From NCBI GenBank assembly GCA_050248955.1, contig JBFWRK010000001.1:186001-250000 (forward strand): 64,000 bases of DNA, written 5' to 3'. The position numbers and the translations under genes were made by a program. Shown here in pieces: positions 42,732 through 49,831 of this stretch. The notes beneath the pieces were generated by a model that saw only the letters and a program-made list of their open reading frames with translations, was not told where the DNA came from and searched no databases. Within the stretch, counting starts at the first letter, position 1. Each line of letters begins with the position of its first letter. This DNA comes from JBFWRK01 sp050248955 (GTDB lineage: Bacteria; Actinomycetota; Acidimicrobiia; Acidimicrobiales; Ilumatobacteraceae).

Positions 42732-42737
42732 AGTCTA
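42732..42737 (-). promoter_or_regulatory. putative -10 hexamer TAGACT of the sufC2 operon
   Basis: On the minus strand TAGACT ends 7 nt before the GTG at 42724. Its first base abuts the SUF operator, so operator and promoter overlap. Confidence 0.5.
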
Positions 42738-42762
42738 TTAGCACTATGTGCGTAGTGGTAAT
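42737..42762. promoter_or_regulatory. shared SUF operator, copy 3 (sufC2 promoter), best dyad
   Basis: ATTAGCACTA, spacer TGTGCG, TAGTGGTAAT: the arms are complementary at 9 of 10 positions. This is the most symmetrical copy and defines the motif. It lies between positions about -11 and -36 of the predicted sufC2 transcript. Confidence 0.8.
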
Positions 42763-42785
42763 GTCCGCCCCGAGAAAAACCTGGG

Positions 42786-43730
42786 TCAACCGGCTCGGAG
42801 CGCCCGCCAGATCGCCGGATAGCTCGGGAACTCGAGCTGGTCGGTGACATAGCCGGCGTCGCGCAGTGCTTCGTGGAAACGAGGCAGGTTGCGGAACGGG
42901 ACCCCGCTGTCGACGTGGTGTGCGAGGTGCCACCCGATGTTGTACGGCACGAGGAGGAACCTGGCGATCGGGTGCTGACGGACGGAATGGGTGGTCTCGC
43001 GCCGGTCCTTCGACCGCTGCATGCCGCCGTGCTCGGCGATCGACCGGAGCCGGTTGATGACGCGCCACACGGTCACGTACGGGAGCAACCAGAGGAGCGG
43101 GTAGAGCCACCAGTGGCCGGAGAGCAGAGCAGCGCCGATGAGCACGGCCTGGACCGCGAGGATCTTCCACAGCGTGTGGCGCACTCTCGGCTCGGGGGAG
43201 CGGAGTCCCCTGAACTGGGCGCGGAACAGCTTGAGCGCTGTCTGGCCGGTCGCGTCGCGCACGAGCTTGCGGCGGAACGATGCCGGGCTGATCGGGTAGC
43301 CGATGTAGAGCGGGATGTCGGGCTCGTCGGGGCCGAACTCCTCTCGGTGGTGGGCCATGTGCACGCGGCGATAGGCGTCGGTCGAGGTGAACGCCGGGTA
43401 CCCGAGCAGCCAGCGGCCGACGAGGTCGTTCGCCCGCCGATCCGAGAACAGCAGCCGGTGCGCGGCCTCGTGCATCAAGGAGGCGAACTGCGCATGGGCG
43501 CGGCCCATCAGCACGATGGCGACCGGCCAAGTCCACGGTCCGAAGCGCACGGCGGCCCACACGATCACGGCGACCTGGAGGAACAGGCCCACCACGCTGA
43601 CGGCGTTGCGCCACGAGGGGATCCGCCGGAGCTGCTCGCGGAACGCCGACGTCGGCCGGCCATCGGCACGGATCAGTTCGGTCTCGTGGCCGCCGAGGAT
43701 GTCGCGCTCGGGAACCATCGTCGCGGTCAT
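42786..43730 (-). CDS. membrane fatty acid desaturase
   Basis: This is a 314-residue di-iron membrane desaturase or hydroxylase. The three histidine boxes are HEAAH at 87-91, HMAHH at 124-128 and HLAHH near 272 (NIGWHLAHHVDS). Membrane spans are at about 42-78 and 165-200. The substrate may be a fatty acyl chain or a related lipid. ATG at 43730 is followed by MVPERDIL. It is divergent from the PaaX-like gene with only 50 bp between starts, so that protein probably controls it. A second desaturase lies at 45657. Confidence 0.87.
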   Translation of the reverse strand: MTATMVPERDILGGHETELIRADGRPTSAFREQLRRIPSWRNAVSVVGLFLQVAVIVWAAVRFGPWTWPVAIVLMGRAHAQFASLMHEAAHRLLFSDRRANDLVGRWLLGYPAFTSTDAYRRVHMAHHREEFGPDEPDIPLYIGYPISPASFRRKLVRDATGQTALKLFRAQFRGLRSPEPRVRHTLWKILAVQAVLIGAALLSGHWWLYPLLWLLPYVTVWRVINRLRSIAEHGGMQRSKDRRETTHSVRQHPIARFLLVPYNIGWHLAHHVDSGVPFRNLPRFHEALRDAGYVTDQLEFPSYPAIWRALRAG

Positions 43731-43755
43731 GAGTGCATACTACACTTCACCGACA

Positions 43756-43770
43756 CGTGTTCGAACAACG
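43756..43770. promoter_or_regulatory. palindrome in the desaturase/PaaX divergent promoter
   Basis: TGTTCGAACA (43758-43767) is a perfect 10-bp palindrome extended to CGTGTTCGAACAACG, and ACACGTGT overlaps it on the left. It is a candidate operator for the divergent PaaX-like protein. Confidence 0.4.
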
Positions 43771-43780
43771 TAATGCTCCC

Positions 43781-44623
43781 ATGATCGACGTGCCGGAGGC
43801 CGTGCTCGAGCGGCCGTTGACGGCGCGATCGATCGTGCTCAGCCTGCTGCTCGGGCGGCGCTCCACATCCGCCACCGTGAGCGAGCTGATCCGGTGGTGC
43901 GGGCTCTTCGAGATTCCTGAGGGAACGGTGCGAGTCGCGCTCAGCCGGGCCGTCGCGAGCAGTGAGCTGGTGGCCGCTGGCGGGTCCTACGCGATCGCCG
44001 GGCGGCTCCGGGAGCGCCAGGAGGAGCAGGAGGCCGCACTCGCGTTCGAGCCTGGCAGCGATCGCCCGTGGGACGGTACGTGGCGGCTCGCCTTGGTCGA
44101 GGGCGGGCGCCGGAACGCCGCCGATCGGGGCGCTTTCCGCCACGCGGCGGCGCGCCTGCACCTCGTCGAGCTCCGTGAGGGCGTCTGGGGCCGTCCCGAC
44201 AACCTCACCCGCTCACCGTCGCCGTCGGCCGAACGAATCGTCTCGACGCAGGCGAGTTGGTGGATCGGTGCCGTCCCTCCAGGCGACCAGCGCCGATTCG
44301 CAGCCCGCCAGTACTCGACCGTAGCGCTGCGCGACCGGGGCGCGTCGCTGCACCGCCGTCTGGTGACCTTGACCGCCGACCTGCAGCCGGCGCACCTCGC
44401 CGAGGCGTTCACGATCGGTGCCGCGGTGGCGCAGTTCCTGCGGCGAGACCCGCGCCTGCCCGATGAGCTGCTCCCGGCGCGCTGGCCCGGCGACGACCTG
44501 CGTGACGCCTACGCGTCGTACCGGCGGGCGTTCGGCAGAGCCGTCAGCGCGTGGCTCGCGGCGGACGCGGCGGACGCGGCCGAGGGCGAGGACGTCCGTC
44601 GTGCCGGAGTCGTCACGCGGTAG
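43781..44623 (+). CDS. PaaX-family transcriptional regulator
   Basis: This is a 280-residue regulator. The N-terminal winged helix is LTARSIVLSLLLGRRSTSATVSELIRWCGLFEIPEGTVRVALSRAVASSELV, with the recognition segment EGTVRVALSRA typical of PaaX-like proteins. The middle domain has GSYAIAGRLRERQEEQEAAL and DGTWRLALVEGGRR, and the C-terminal domain is helical. In other bacteria the family represses phenylacetate catabolism, but many members control lipid or other genes. ATG at 43781 is preferred over an upstream GTG at 43733, which would overlap the desaturase start region. The gene overlaps the next, convergent gene by 11 bp. Confidence 0.85.
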   Translation: MIDVPEAVLERPLTARSIVLSLLLGRRSTSATVSELIRWCGLFEIPEGTVRVALSRAVASSELVAAGGSYAIAGRLRERQEEQEAALAFEPGSDRPWDGTWRLALVEGGRRNAADRGAFRHAAARLHLVELREGVWGRPDNLTRSPSPSAERIVSTQASWWIGAVPPGDQRRFAARQYSTVALRDRGASLHRRLVTLTADLQPAHLAEAFTIGAAVAQFLRRDPRLPDELLPARWPGDDLRDAYASYRRAFGRAVSAWLAADAADAAEGEDVRRAGVVTR

Positions 44624-45017
44624 CTGCCACCCCGTCGACCCGCCCGGCGAGGTCTTCCTTCCACGCCCGGAAGCGCACGTGGTGCGCGCCGCTCGGCCCG
44701 ACGCCGTCGCCGGAGCCGTCCGGGAACAGCCGGAAGGTGTGCTGCTCGGACAGGTCGTCGGCGCGCGCTGCCCAGTAGCGGGCGTCGCCCCGTGTGGCGG
44801 GGCCCGCTCGCCACAGCAGCCATGGTCCGATCCGCCGCTTGTACGTGGCGACCGGCCGCCCGGGCAGGTCGTCGCCGAGGTGCAGCACCTCGGTGGGGGC
44901 CTCGCGCCACGCGGTCGCCGGGATGTTGCGGTCCCGCAGCGGTGTCAGCGGCAGCTCCGCCGTGTCGACCGGGGTGGCATCTTCCGGGCGCTGGTCGTAG
45001 GGGAGCGCACCGGACAT
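44613..45017 (-). CDS. hypothetical protein, 134 aa
   Basis: I recognise no named domain. The protein starts MSGALPYDQRPEDATPVDT and contains TYKRRIGPWLLWRAGPATRGDARYWAARADDL and GPSGAHHVRFRAWKEDL, and it is basic and Trp-rich. No signal peptide or membrane span is seen. ATG at 45017 has a GGAAGGA site about 8 nt upstream. It lies 28 bp after the MBL-fold gene on the same strand and could be its last co-transcribed gene. Function unknown. Confidence 0.65.
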   Translation of the reverse strand: MSGALPYDQRPEDATPVDTAELPLTPLRDRNIPATAWREAPTEVLHLGDDLPGRPVATYKRRIGPWLLWRAGPATRGDARYWAARADDLSEQHTFRLFPDGSGDGVGPSGAHHVRFRAWKEDLAGRVDGVAATA

Positions 45018-45045
45018 CGTCGGCGTCCTTCCTGCAGCCGCCGCG

Positions 45046-45660
45046 TCAGTAGCCGCGCTCGACCCATTCCTGCAGGTGCGGACGTTCGTTCCCGATGGTC
45101 GAGTCGACTCCGTGGCCGGGGAGGATGAGGGTCTCCGCCGGGAAGACGAAGAGCTTGTCGTCGATCGATCCGATGATGGTGGCGAAGTCGCCGCCTTCGA
45201 AGGACGTGTTGCCCGGGCCGCCTGGGAACAGGGTGTCGCCGGTGAAGAGGAGCGGGGCGTCCTCCACCTTGAACGACACGGAGCCGGGGGTGTGGCCGGG
45301 GTTGTGGATCGCGTGCAGCCGGAGCCGGCCGACCTCGATCACCTCGGCGTCGTCGATGAACACGTCGTAGCCGACGTCGGCGAGCCGAGGCGCGTCCTTC
45401 TGCGTCACTGCCACCTCGAGACCGGCCTCCCGCATCGCCGGTACGGCCTGGATGTGGTCCCAGTGGCCGTGCGTCTCCAGCACCCGCCGCACCCCGAGGC
45501 GCTGGCAGAGCTCGAGCAGCTTGTCGTGCTCGTTCGCGGCGTCGATGAGCACCGCGTCGCCGGTCTCGCGGCAGCGCAGCACGAAGACGTTGTTGTCGTA
45601 CGGCCCGACCACGAGGCGATGGATCTCCAGCCGGCTGTCGGCCCAGTGCAGCGTCGTCAT
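45046..45660 (-). CDS. metallo-beta-lactamase-fold hydrolase (glyoxalase II-like)
   Basis: This is a 204-residue MBL-fold enzyme. The zinc motif THGHWDHI gives H-x-H-x-D-H. Other ligands are in HNPGHTPGSVSF, FTGDTLFPGGPGNTSF and LPGHGVDSTIGNERP, the last being characteristic of the hydroxyacylglutathione hydrolase-like branch. It could act on a thioester such as an acyl- or lactoyl-thiol conjugate, which in actinobacteria would be mycothiol-linked. ATG at 45660 overlaps the desaturase stop (ATGA), so it is co-translated with that gene. Confidence 0.88.
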   Translation of the reverse strand: MTTLHWADSRLEIHRLVVGPYDNNVFVLRCRETGDAVLIDAANEHDKLLELCQRLGVRRVLETHGHWDHIQAVPAMREAGLEVAVTQKDAPRLADVGYDVFIDDAEVIEVGRLRLHAIHNPGHTPGSVSFKVEDAPLLFTGDTLFPGGPGNTSFEGGDFATIIGSIDDKLFVFPAETLILPGHGVDSTIGNERPHLQEWVERGY

Positions 45661-46841
45661 GCGCCCAGTCTCGCACCGCCTTCGGCGATCGGGACACGGC
45701 TCGCACCGTCTCCCGCGATCGGGTTGCTGCTCGGGACCGGGATCGGGGCAGCGATCGGGGCGGGGATCGCCCGTACGTCGCCGAAGCGGTGCCACACGCC
45801 GCGCTCGAAGTCGAAGAGCTGGCAGGTGCGGAAGATGCGAGCGACCTCCCGCCAGCGGAACCGGTACTGCACGACGTGCTCGCCGTAGCGGGCGGTCAGG
45901 TCCCGCTGCGCCGCGGGCAGTCGGTAGAACGGGATCCGGGTGTCGACGTGGTGCGGCGTGTGCAGCAGGATCCCGTGGGTCAGCCATTCGACTGGTCGTG
46001 AGGTGCGGACGATCGTGCTGCAGGCGACCTGGCCGATCGTCGCGCTCCACCGTGCACGGTCGTCGAAGAACGGCAGCGTCGGGTGCGTGTGGTGGAGGTA
46101 GATGAACAGTGCGATGAAGTAGTTGAAGACGACCCACGGCACGATCACCGTGAGTACGACGCCACCGACCCCGCCGGCGTAGCGCCAGCCGAGCACCGCC
46201 GCCGTCGCGAGGAACGCCGCGGACGCCAGGCGTGATCTCGTGAAGTGGTAGCGGCGACGGATGTCGGCCGGTGCTCGGAACCAGATCATCTTCGACCACC
46301 ACACACGCAGCACGTAGTGGAGCGCGCAGCCCGGCAGGCTCCGCTCCACCCGGTACACGGCTCGCGTCCGGCGGGTCGCGGTCCGATACTCGTCGGGCGT
46401 CATCGGTCGCCAGATCCAGTCGATCGGGCTGAAGCTCGTGAACCCGTGGTGGACCTTGTTGTGGCCATAGGTCCACAGCCGGTACAAGTTCAACGACGGG
46501 AGCATCGCGATCGTACCGAGGACGCCTGCGATCCGGTCCGACGTGAAGAGCGCGCCATGAGCGGCGTCGTGCGCCCAGACGAAGAGGAAGGCGACGGCGC
46601 ACCCGGCGACGACGGCAAAGGCGAGCTGCACGAGCAGGGCATCGAACAGGAAGATGCCGCCGATCGCCGCGCCGTAGAGCGCGACGTCGACGGCGAGCGC
46701 GGCGAACGTCCGCGGGAGCGACCGCTCGTACACCCCGGGGGAGAACGCGGCGCGCACCGCGCCCAGCTTGACGGTCCGCAGCGCCGTGTACCCGGGATCG
46801 ACGGCGACACCGCTCGCCGATCCGCTCTCGAGAGTCAACAT
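45657..46841 (-). CDS. second membrane fatty acid desaturase
   Basis: This is a 394-residue desaturase. Histidine boxes are HDAAH (VWAHDAAHGALF), HNKVHHG and HTPHH (ILLHTPHHVDTRIPFYRL). About four membrane spans are seen. The C-terminal tail after residue 355 is a low-complexity Pro/Ala/Ile-rich stretch (IPAPIAAPIPVPSSNPIAG) and may be disordered. ATG at 46841 has TAGGGT 7 nt upstream and a TetR-type palindrome immediately before that. It is the first gene of a unit with the MBL-fold hydrolase. It differs clearly from the desaturase at 42786 and is probably of another specificity. Confidence 0.87.
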   Translation of the reverse strand: MLTLESGSASGVAVDPGYTALRTVKLGAVRAAFSPGVYERSLPRTFAALAVDVALYGAAIGGIFLFDALLVQLAFAVVAGCAVAFLFVWAHDAAHGALFTSDRIAGVLGTIAMLPSLNLYRLWTYGHNKVHHGFTSFSPIDWIWRPMTPDEYRTATRRTRAVYRVERSLPGCALHYVLRVWWSKMIWFRAPADIRRRYHFTRSRLASAAFLATAAVLGWRYAGGVGGVVLTVIVPWVVFNYFIALFIYLHHTHPTLPFFDDRARWSATIGQVACSTIVRTSRPVEWLTHGILLHTPHHVDTRIPFYRLPAAQRDLTARYGEHVVQYRFRWREVARIFRTCQLFDFERGVWHRFGDVRAIPAPIAAPIPVPSSNPIAGDGASRVPIAEGGARLGA

Positions 46842-46848
46842 CGCAACG

Positions 46849-46854
46849 ACCCTA
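46849..46854 (-). promoter_or_regulatory. putative -10 hexamer TAGGGT of the desaturase operon
   Basis: On the minus strand TAGGGT ends 7 nt before the ATG at 46841, with no ribosome-binding site. Confidence 0.5.
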
Positions 46855-46870
46855 CCTACCAGTCGGTAGG
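46855..46870. promoter_or_regulatory. TetR-type operator, CCTACC-N4-GGTAGG
   Basis: A perfect 6-bp inverted repeat with a 4-bp spacer matches the classical CTACC...GGTAG type bound by many actinobacterial TetR repressors. It abuts the -10 hexamer of the desaturase gene, so a bound protein would repress it. No TetR gene is adjacent. Confidence 0.6.
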
Positions 46871-46949
46871 CGGACTAGGGACGAAGGTCCCGACCTCGGC
46901 GACGTGAGCCACCGTGCCCCGGCCACGGCGCCGGGCCTGGGCCGCCGAC

Positions 46950-47354
46950 TCAGGTCGACACGACGTCGAAGCCGAGTGACAACGCCACGGGGATCTGCGC
47001 CGGGTCGAACGTGAGGAAGGTCACCGGCCGCGGTAGGCGGTCGGCGGCGGCGAGGTGGATCGCGTCCGCGAGACGGACCGGTTGGGCGCGGGCCAGCGCC
47101 GCCGCTCGATCGAGGCAGAGCTGATCGACGGGGACGACCGCGAACCGGTCCCAGTCCAGGCGCACGAGGTCCTCGAGGTCCTGGCGCAGCACCTGCTCGT
47201 CGGTGAGCCGGTCGATGAGCGCGAGCGCCTCGGTCAGGCTCACCGCGCTCGTGCACCACACGGGGTCGTCCGCCAGCGAATCGACAGCGATTCGCCGGCC
47301 CGGGACATCGAGATGGCGGGCGACGATGGCGGAGGTGTCGAGGTAGAGCGTCAC
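46950..47354 (-). CDS. vapC: VapC-type PIN-domain toxin
   Basis: This is a 134-residue PIN-domain ribonuclease, the toxin of a type II toxin-antitoxin pair. The acidic residues are in place: D6 in YLDTSAI, E42 in SLTEAL, D97 in RLADAIHLAAA and D117 in LTFDPAQ. Its target is usually an RNA such as tRNA or 23S rRNA, but cannot be told here. GTG at 47354 overlaps the antitoxin stop (GTGA). Production in the order antitoxin-toxin is standard for vapBC. Confidence 0.88.
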   Translation of the reverse strand: MTLYLDTSAIVARHLDVPGRRIAVDSLADDPVWCTSAVSLTEALALIDRLTDEQVLRQDLEDLVRLDWDRFAVVPVDQLCLDRAAALARAQPVRLADAIHLAAADRLPRPVTFLTFDPAQIPVALSLGFDVVST

Positions 47355-47629
47355 CCGCGGATCTCCCGCAGTAGCCGGTCGACCCTGGCGCCGGACCACA
47401 CCGGTACGGGATCGGTCGGCAGCGGCGGGTCGGTTCGCCTCGGCGCCGTCACCAATCCCCGAGCGATCAGGTCGTCGAGGGTCACCTGACCGGTCACGGC
47501 GTCGAGTGGTCCGAGCTGGGCCACCGGGCGGCCGTCGACCGTCACGATCAGCCGCTGCCCTGCCCCGGCGCGACGCACCGCGGCGGCGACGGACGCACGC
47601 AGCTCGCGGATCCCGAGATGTGCGTACAC
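47351..47629 (-). CDS. Phd/YefM-type antitoxin
   Basis: This is a 92-residue antitoxin. The N-terminus LGIRELRASVAAAVRRAGAGQRLIVTVDGRPVAQLGPLDAV has the Phd/YefM pattern (short beta-hairpin, RELR, AG-x-x-x-V-T-x-x-G-R-P-V-A). The C-terminal part (TLDDLIARGLVTAPRRTDPP) is toxin-binding. GTG at 47629 is chosen because it is the first start before the RELR segment; it lies inside a perfect 20-bp palindrome, which suggests tight self-regulation and a very short leader. Confidence 0.8.
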   Translation of the reverse strand: MYAHLGIRELRASVAAAVRRAGAGQRLIVTVDGRPVAQLGPLDAVTGQVTLDDLIARGLVTAPRRTDPPLPTDPVPVWSGARVDRLLREIRG

Positions 47630-47640
47630 AGGTGTACGCA
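47621..47640. promoter_or_regulatory. 20-bp palindrome over the antitoxin start codon
   Basis: TGCGTACAC-AG-GTGTACGCA is a perfect inverted repeat with a 2-bp centre. The antitoxin start codon lies in it. It is the expected kind of site for autorepression by the antitoxin or toxin-antitoxin complex; it also lies 45 bp upstream of the divergent acyl-CoA dehydrogenase gene. Confidence 0.7.
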
Positions 47641-47684
47641 AGCAGAGTTGAGCGTCCCGCGCAAGTCGGGGCAAGCTCGCCGCC

Positions 47685-48800
47685 ATGAACTTCGCATTCA
47701 CGGAAGAGCAAGAAGAGCTCCGCAAGACCGTCCGTTCGTTCCTCGAGTCCAAGTCGCCCGAGAGCGCGGTCCGCGAGCAGATGGAGACCGAGGCCGGATT
47801 CGACCAGGCCGTGTGGTCCCAGATGGGCGAGCAGATGGGCCTCCAGGGCCTGGCGATCCCCGAGGAGTTCGGTGGCTCGGGCTACAGCTACGTCGAGCTC
47901 GGGATCGTGCTCGAGGAGATGGGTCGTTCGCTCCTCTGCGCGCCGTACTTCTCGACCGTGGTGCTCGCGGCCAACACGCTCATCCACTGCGGTGACGACG
48001 CGGCGAAGAAGGCGCACCTGCCGGGCATCGCGAGCGGTGAGACCATCGCGACGCTCGCCTTCACCGAGCCGTCGGGCAAGTGGGACGAGGCCGGCATCAC
48101 CATGGAGGCCACGGCCTCGGGCGACGGCTTCACGCTGAACGGCACGAAGATGTTCGTGCTCGACGGCCACACCGCCAACCTGATCATCGTCGCCGCCCGC
48201 ACGGGCAAGGGCGTGAGCCTGTTCACCGTCGACGGCGGCGCATCCGGCCTCACCCGCACCCCGCTCAGCACGATGGACCAGACCCGCAAGCAGGCGAAGC
48301 TCGAGTTCTCGAACACGCCCGCCACGCTGATCGGCGCCGACGGCGAGGGGTGGAAGACGCTCTCGACGGTGCTCGATCTCGCCGCCATCGGCCTCGCTGC
48401 CGAGCAGGTCGGCGGTGCCCAGAAGGTGCTCGAGATGGCGGTGGAGTACGCCAAGGTGCGCGTCCAGTTCGGCCGCCCGATCGGCTCGTTCCAGGCGATC
48501 AAGCACAAGTGCGCCGACATGCTGCTCGAGGTCGAGTCGGCGAAGTCCGCCGCCTACTACGGCATGTGGTGCGCCTCGGAGATGAACGACGAGCTGCCGT
48601 CCGTGGCTTCGCTCGCCAAGGCGTACTGCTCGGAGGCGTACTTCCACGCCACGGCCGAGAACATCCAGATCCACGGTGGCATCGGCTTCACCTGGGAGCA
48701 CCCGGCACACCTGTACTTCAAGCGGGCGAAGTCGTCGGAGCTGCTGTTCGGCGACCCGACCTACCACCGCGAGCTCCTCGCCCAGCGGATCGGGATCTAG
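47685..48800 (+). CDS. acyl-CoA dehydrogenase
   Basis: This is a 371-residue FAD-dependent acyl-CoA dehydrogenase-family enzyme. MNFAFTEEQEELRKTVRSFLESKSPE opens the N-terminal helical domain, followed by GLAIPEEFGGSGYSYVELGIVLEEMGRSLLCAPYF and TLAFTEPSGKWD. FAD-binding QRV-like VRVQFGRPIGSFQAIKHKCADMLLEVESAKSAAYYG follows, and IQIHGGIGFTWEHPAHLYFKRAKSSELLFGD is the C-terminal signature. It probably acts on acyl-CoA or steroid side-chain CoA esters in heterotetramers or dimers; the catalytic glutamate is not firmly placed. The ATG has no strong ribosome-binding site. Confidence 0.88.
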   Translation: MNFAFTEEQEELRKTVRSFLESKSPESAVREQMETEAGFDQAVWSQMGEQMGLQGLAIPEEFGGSGYSYVELGIVLEEMGRSLLCAPYFSTVVLAANTLIHCGDDAAKKAHLPGIASGETIATLAFTEPSGKWDEAGITMEATASGDGFTLNGTKMFVLDGHTANLIIVAARTGKGVSLFTVDGGASGLTRTPLSTMDQTRKQAKLEFSNTPATLIGADGEGWKTLSTVLDLAAIGLAAEQVGGAQKVLEMAVEYAKVRVQFGRPIGSFQAIKHKCADMLLEVESAKSAAYYGMWCASEMNDELPSVASLAKAYCSEAYFHATAENIQIHGGIGFTWEHPAHLYFKRAKSSELLFGDPTYHRELLAQRIGI

Positions 48801-48810
48801 GTTCCTCGCT

Positions 48811-48930
48811 CCGGCCAGTTCTCTGCTCGCCGACGACCGCCGTTTGCGTCTCCGCTCGGATCCGGACACGAGATGTGCGGATCCGAGCAGGGAACGCCGG
48901 GGGACGCGTTCTGGAGCACAGAACCGGCCC
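48811..48930. repeat. intergenic palindromic repeat, copy B
   Basis: The outer arms GGCCAGTTCTCTGCTC (48813-48828) and 48914-48929 pair at 14 of 16 positions. An inner perfect 11-bp inverted repeat, GCTCGGATCCG (48854-48864) and CGGATCCGAGC (48878-48888), folds within. It lies just after the acyl-CoA dehydrogenase stop and shares 19 identical bases with copy A at 39905-39923. Confidence 0.6.
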
Positions 48931-48984
48931 CGAGAACACTGTGAACGGGGTGAACACTCGTCGGCCTGGTCGGGGGCGGCTCGA

Positions 48985-48990
48985 TAGCCT
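48985..48990 (+). promoter_or_regulatory. putative -10 hexamer TAGCCT, leaderless start
   Basis: TAGCCT lies exactly 6 nt before the GTG start at 48997, with no ribosome-binding site. Confidence 0.5.
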
Positions 48991-48996
48991 TCCGTC

Positions 48997-49527
48997 GTGA
49001 CCGTGGGCTCGATCGTGATCGTCGTCGTGCTGGCGATCCTGGTGTTCGCGATCGCAGCGGGGGCGATCGGGCGGGAAGCGCGCCGGCTCGACAAGCTCGC
49101 GCCGCGCGCCGTCTACATCGTCGAGGAAGCGGCGCAGTACGTCGCCGACGCGCTCCCGCCGCTGAGCCAGGCGCAGCTCACGCACGCCGAGGTCGAGGGG
49201 CTGTTGCTCGCGCACATGCGATGGCTCCACGCCAAGGGCCTGCAGCCCGACGCCGTCACCGATCGTCCCCAGGACATCACCGATCATCCGGTGGTCGTGG
49301 AGGACACGACGGCGGTCGGCTACGTGATCGGTGTGGCGGAAGCGGCCGGCCTCGAGCTCGACGACGTCGACATCGCTCACATCGTCGAAGCCCATCTCGC
49401 CTACTTCGCCGGCATCGGCGCGGTCGGGCCGGAAGCGGCTGATCCCGACGTGCCGATGCGACAGCTGCCATCCGGCGTGGAGCCTGGCCGCGAGCTGGGA
49501 CGACGTGACGAGGACCCAGAAAGCTGA
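48997..49527 (+). CDS. membrane-anchored hypothetical protein, 176 aa
   Basis: I recognise no named family. Residues 1-24 form a membrane anchor (VGSIVIVVVLAILVFAIAAGAIG), followed by a cytoplasmic Arg-rich start and a helical domain: YIVEEAAQYVADALPPLSQAQLTHAEVEGLLLAHMRWLHAKGL, then VVVEDTTAVGYVIGVAEAAGLELDDVDIAHIVEAHLAYFAGIG. The C-terminal 30 residues are charged and probably disordered. GTG at 48997 is set by the adjacent -10 hexamer. It could be an actinobacterial conserved membrane protein of unknown function. Confidence 0.7.
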   Translation: MTVGSIVIVVVLAILVFAIAAGAIGREARRLDKLAPRAVYIVEEAAQYVADALPPLSQAQLTHAEVEGLLLAHMRWLHAKGLQPDAVTDRPQDITDHPVVVEDTTAVGYVIGVAEAAGLELDDVDIAHIVEAHLAYFAGIGAVGPEAADPDVPMRQLPSGVEPGRELGRRDEDPES

Positions 49528-49543
49528 CGACACACGCCGCTCG

Positions 49544-49630
49544 TTGTGGTTCAATCTCCGGTACCGAAGAAAGGAGGTGGTCCAGCTGAACGGTGAACTT
49601 CACGGGACTTCGGAGGTGGCTGGCCGCTAG
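49544..49630 (+). CDS. possible 28-aa micro-protein or leader peptide
   Basis: TTG at 49544 opens a frame of 28 codons ending at TAG 49628-49630. The peptide starts MWFNLRYRRKEVV and ends HGTSEVAGR. Alternatively a shorter peptide of 14 residues could begin at CTG 49586, right after the extended Shine-Dalgarno-like stretch, or one of 17 residues at GTG 49577. The stop codon lies in the loop of a CTGGCC-GGCCAG hairpin. Which of these is translated, if any, cannot be told from the sequence. The composition is clearly unlike the Arg/Pro-rich shadow frames around it. Confidence 0.4.
   Translation: MWFNLRYRRKEVVQLNGELHGTSEVAGR
49568..49585 (+). promoter_or_regulatory. extended complement of the 16S rRNA 3' tail
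   Basis: AGAAAGGAGGTGGTCCAG pairs, with one G-U in place of G-C/A-U, with the entire 3' end of a standard 16S rRNA (CTGGATCACCTCCTTTCT). A normal site uses 4-7 of these bases. It is either an exceptionally strong ribosome-binding site or an RNA that captures the 30S subunit. Confidence 0.6.
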
Positions 49631-49745
49631 GCCAGAGCCGGCTGGGCCGACCTGGCGAATCTCCGCCAGCCTCCGCCGATCCACCCCGCCCGAACGTGGT
49701 CCCATCGGGCACTGTCCGGGTGATCGGTTTCAAACCAGTCCGTGC

Positions 49746-49773
49746 AGCGGCAGGGTGTACGCGCCCTGCCGCT
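49746..49773 (+). terminator. hairpin AGCGGCAGGG-N8-CCCTGCCGCT
   Basis: A perfect 10-bp stem with an 8-base loop. No T-run follows, as is common in GC-rich actinobacteria. It would close a transcript of about 200-230 nt that starts near 49540. Confidence 0.65.
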
Positions 49774-49831
49774 GTCGCGTCCGGCGTCAGCGCTTCGCGT
49801 GCCGCGACAGCTGCCGCTAGCGTCATGCTTC

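Larger units (their letters stand above)
49528..49831 (+). other. 304-bp gap with probable small RNA or micro-ORF
   Basis: The gap holds a short reading frame at 49544-49630, a long stretch complementary to the 16S rRNA 3' tail, three hairpins and a terminal hairpin at 49746-49773. It is not featureless spacer; see the separate entries. Confidence 0.6.

Noticed and set aside
46950..47640. Toxin-antitoxin pair as sign of a prophage or integrated element
   Set aside because: No integrase, attachment repeats or phage genes are nearby; the flanking genes are ordinary metabolic genes.
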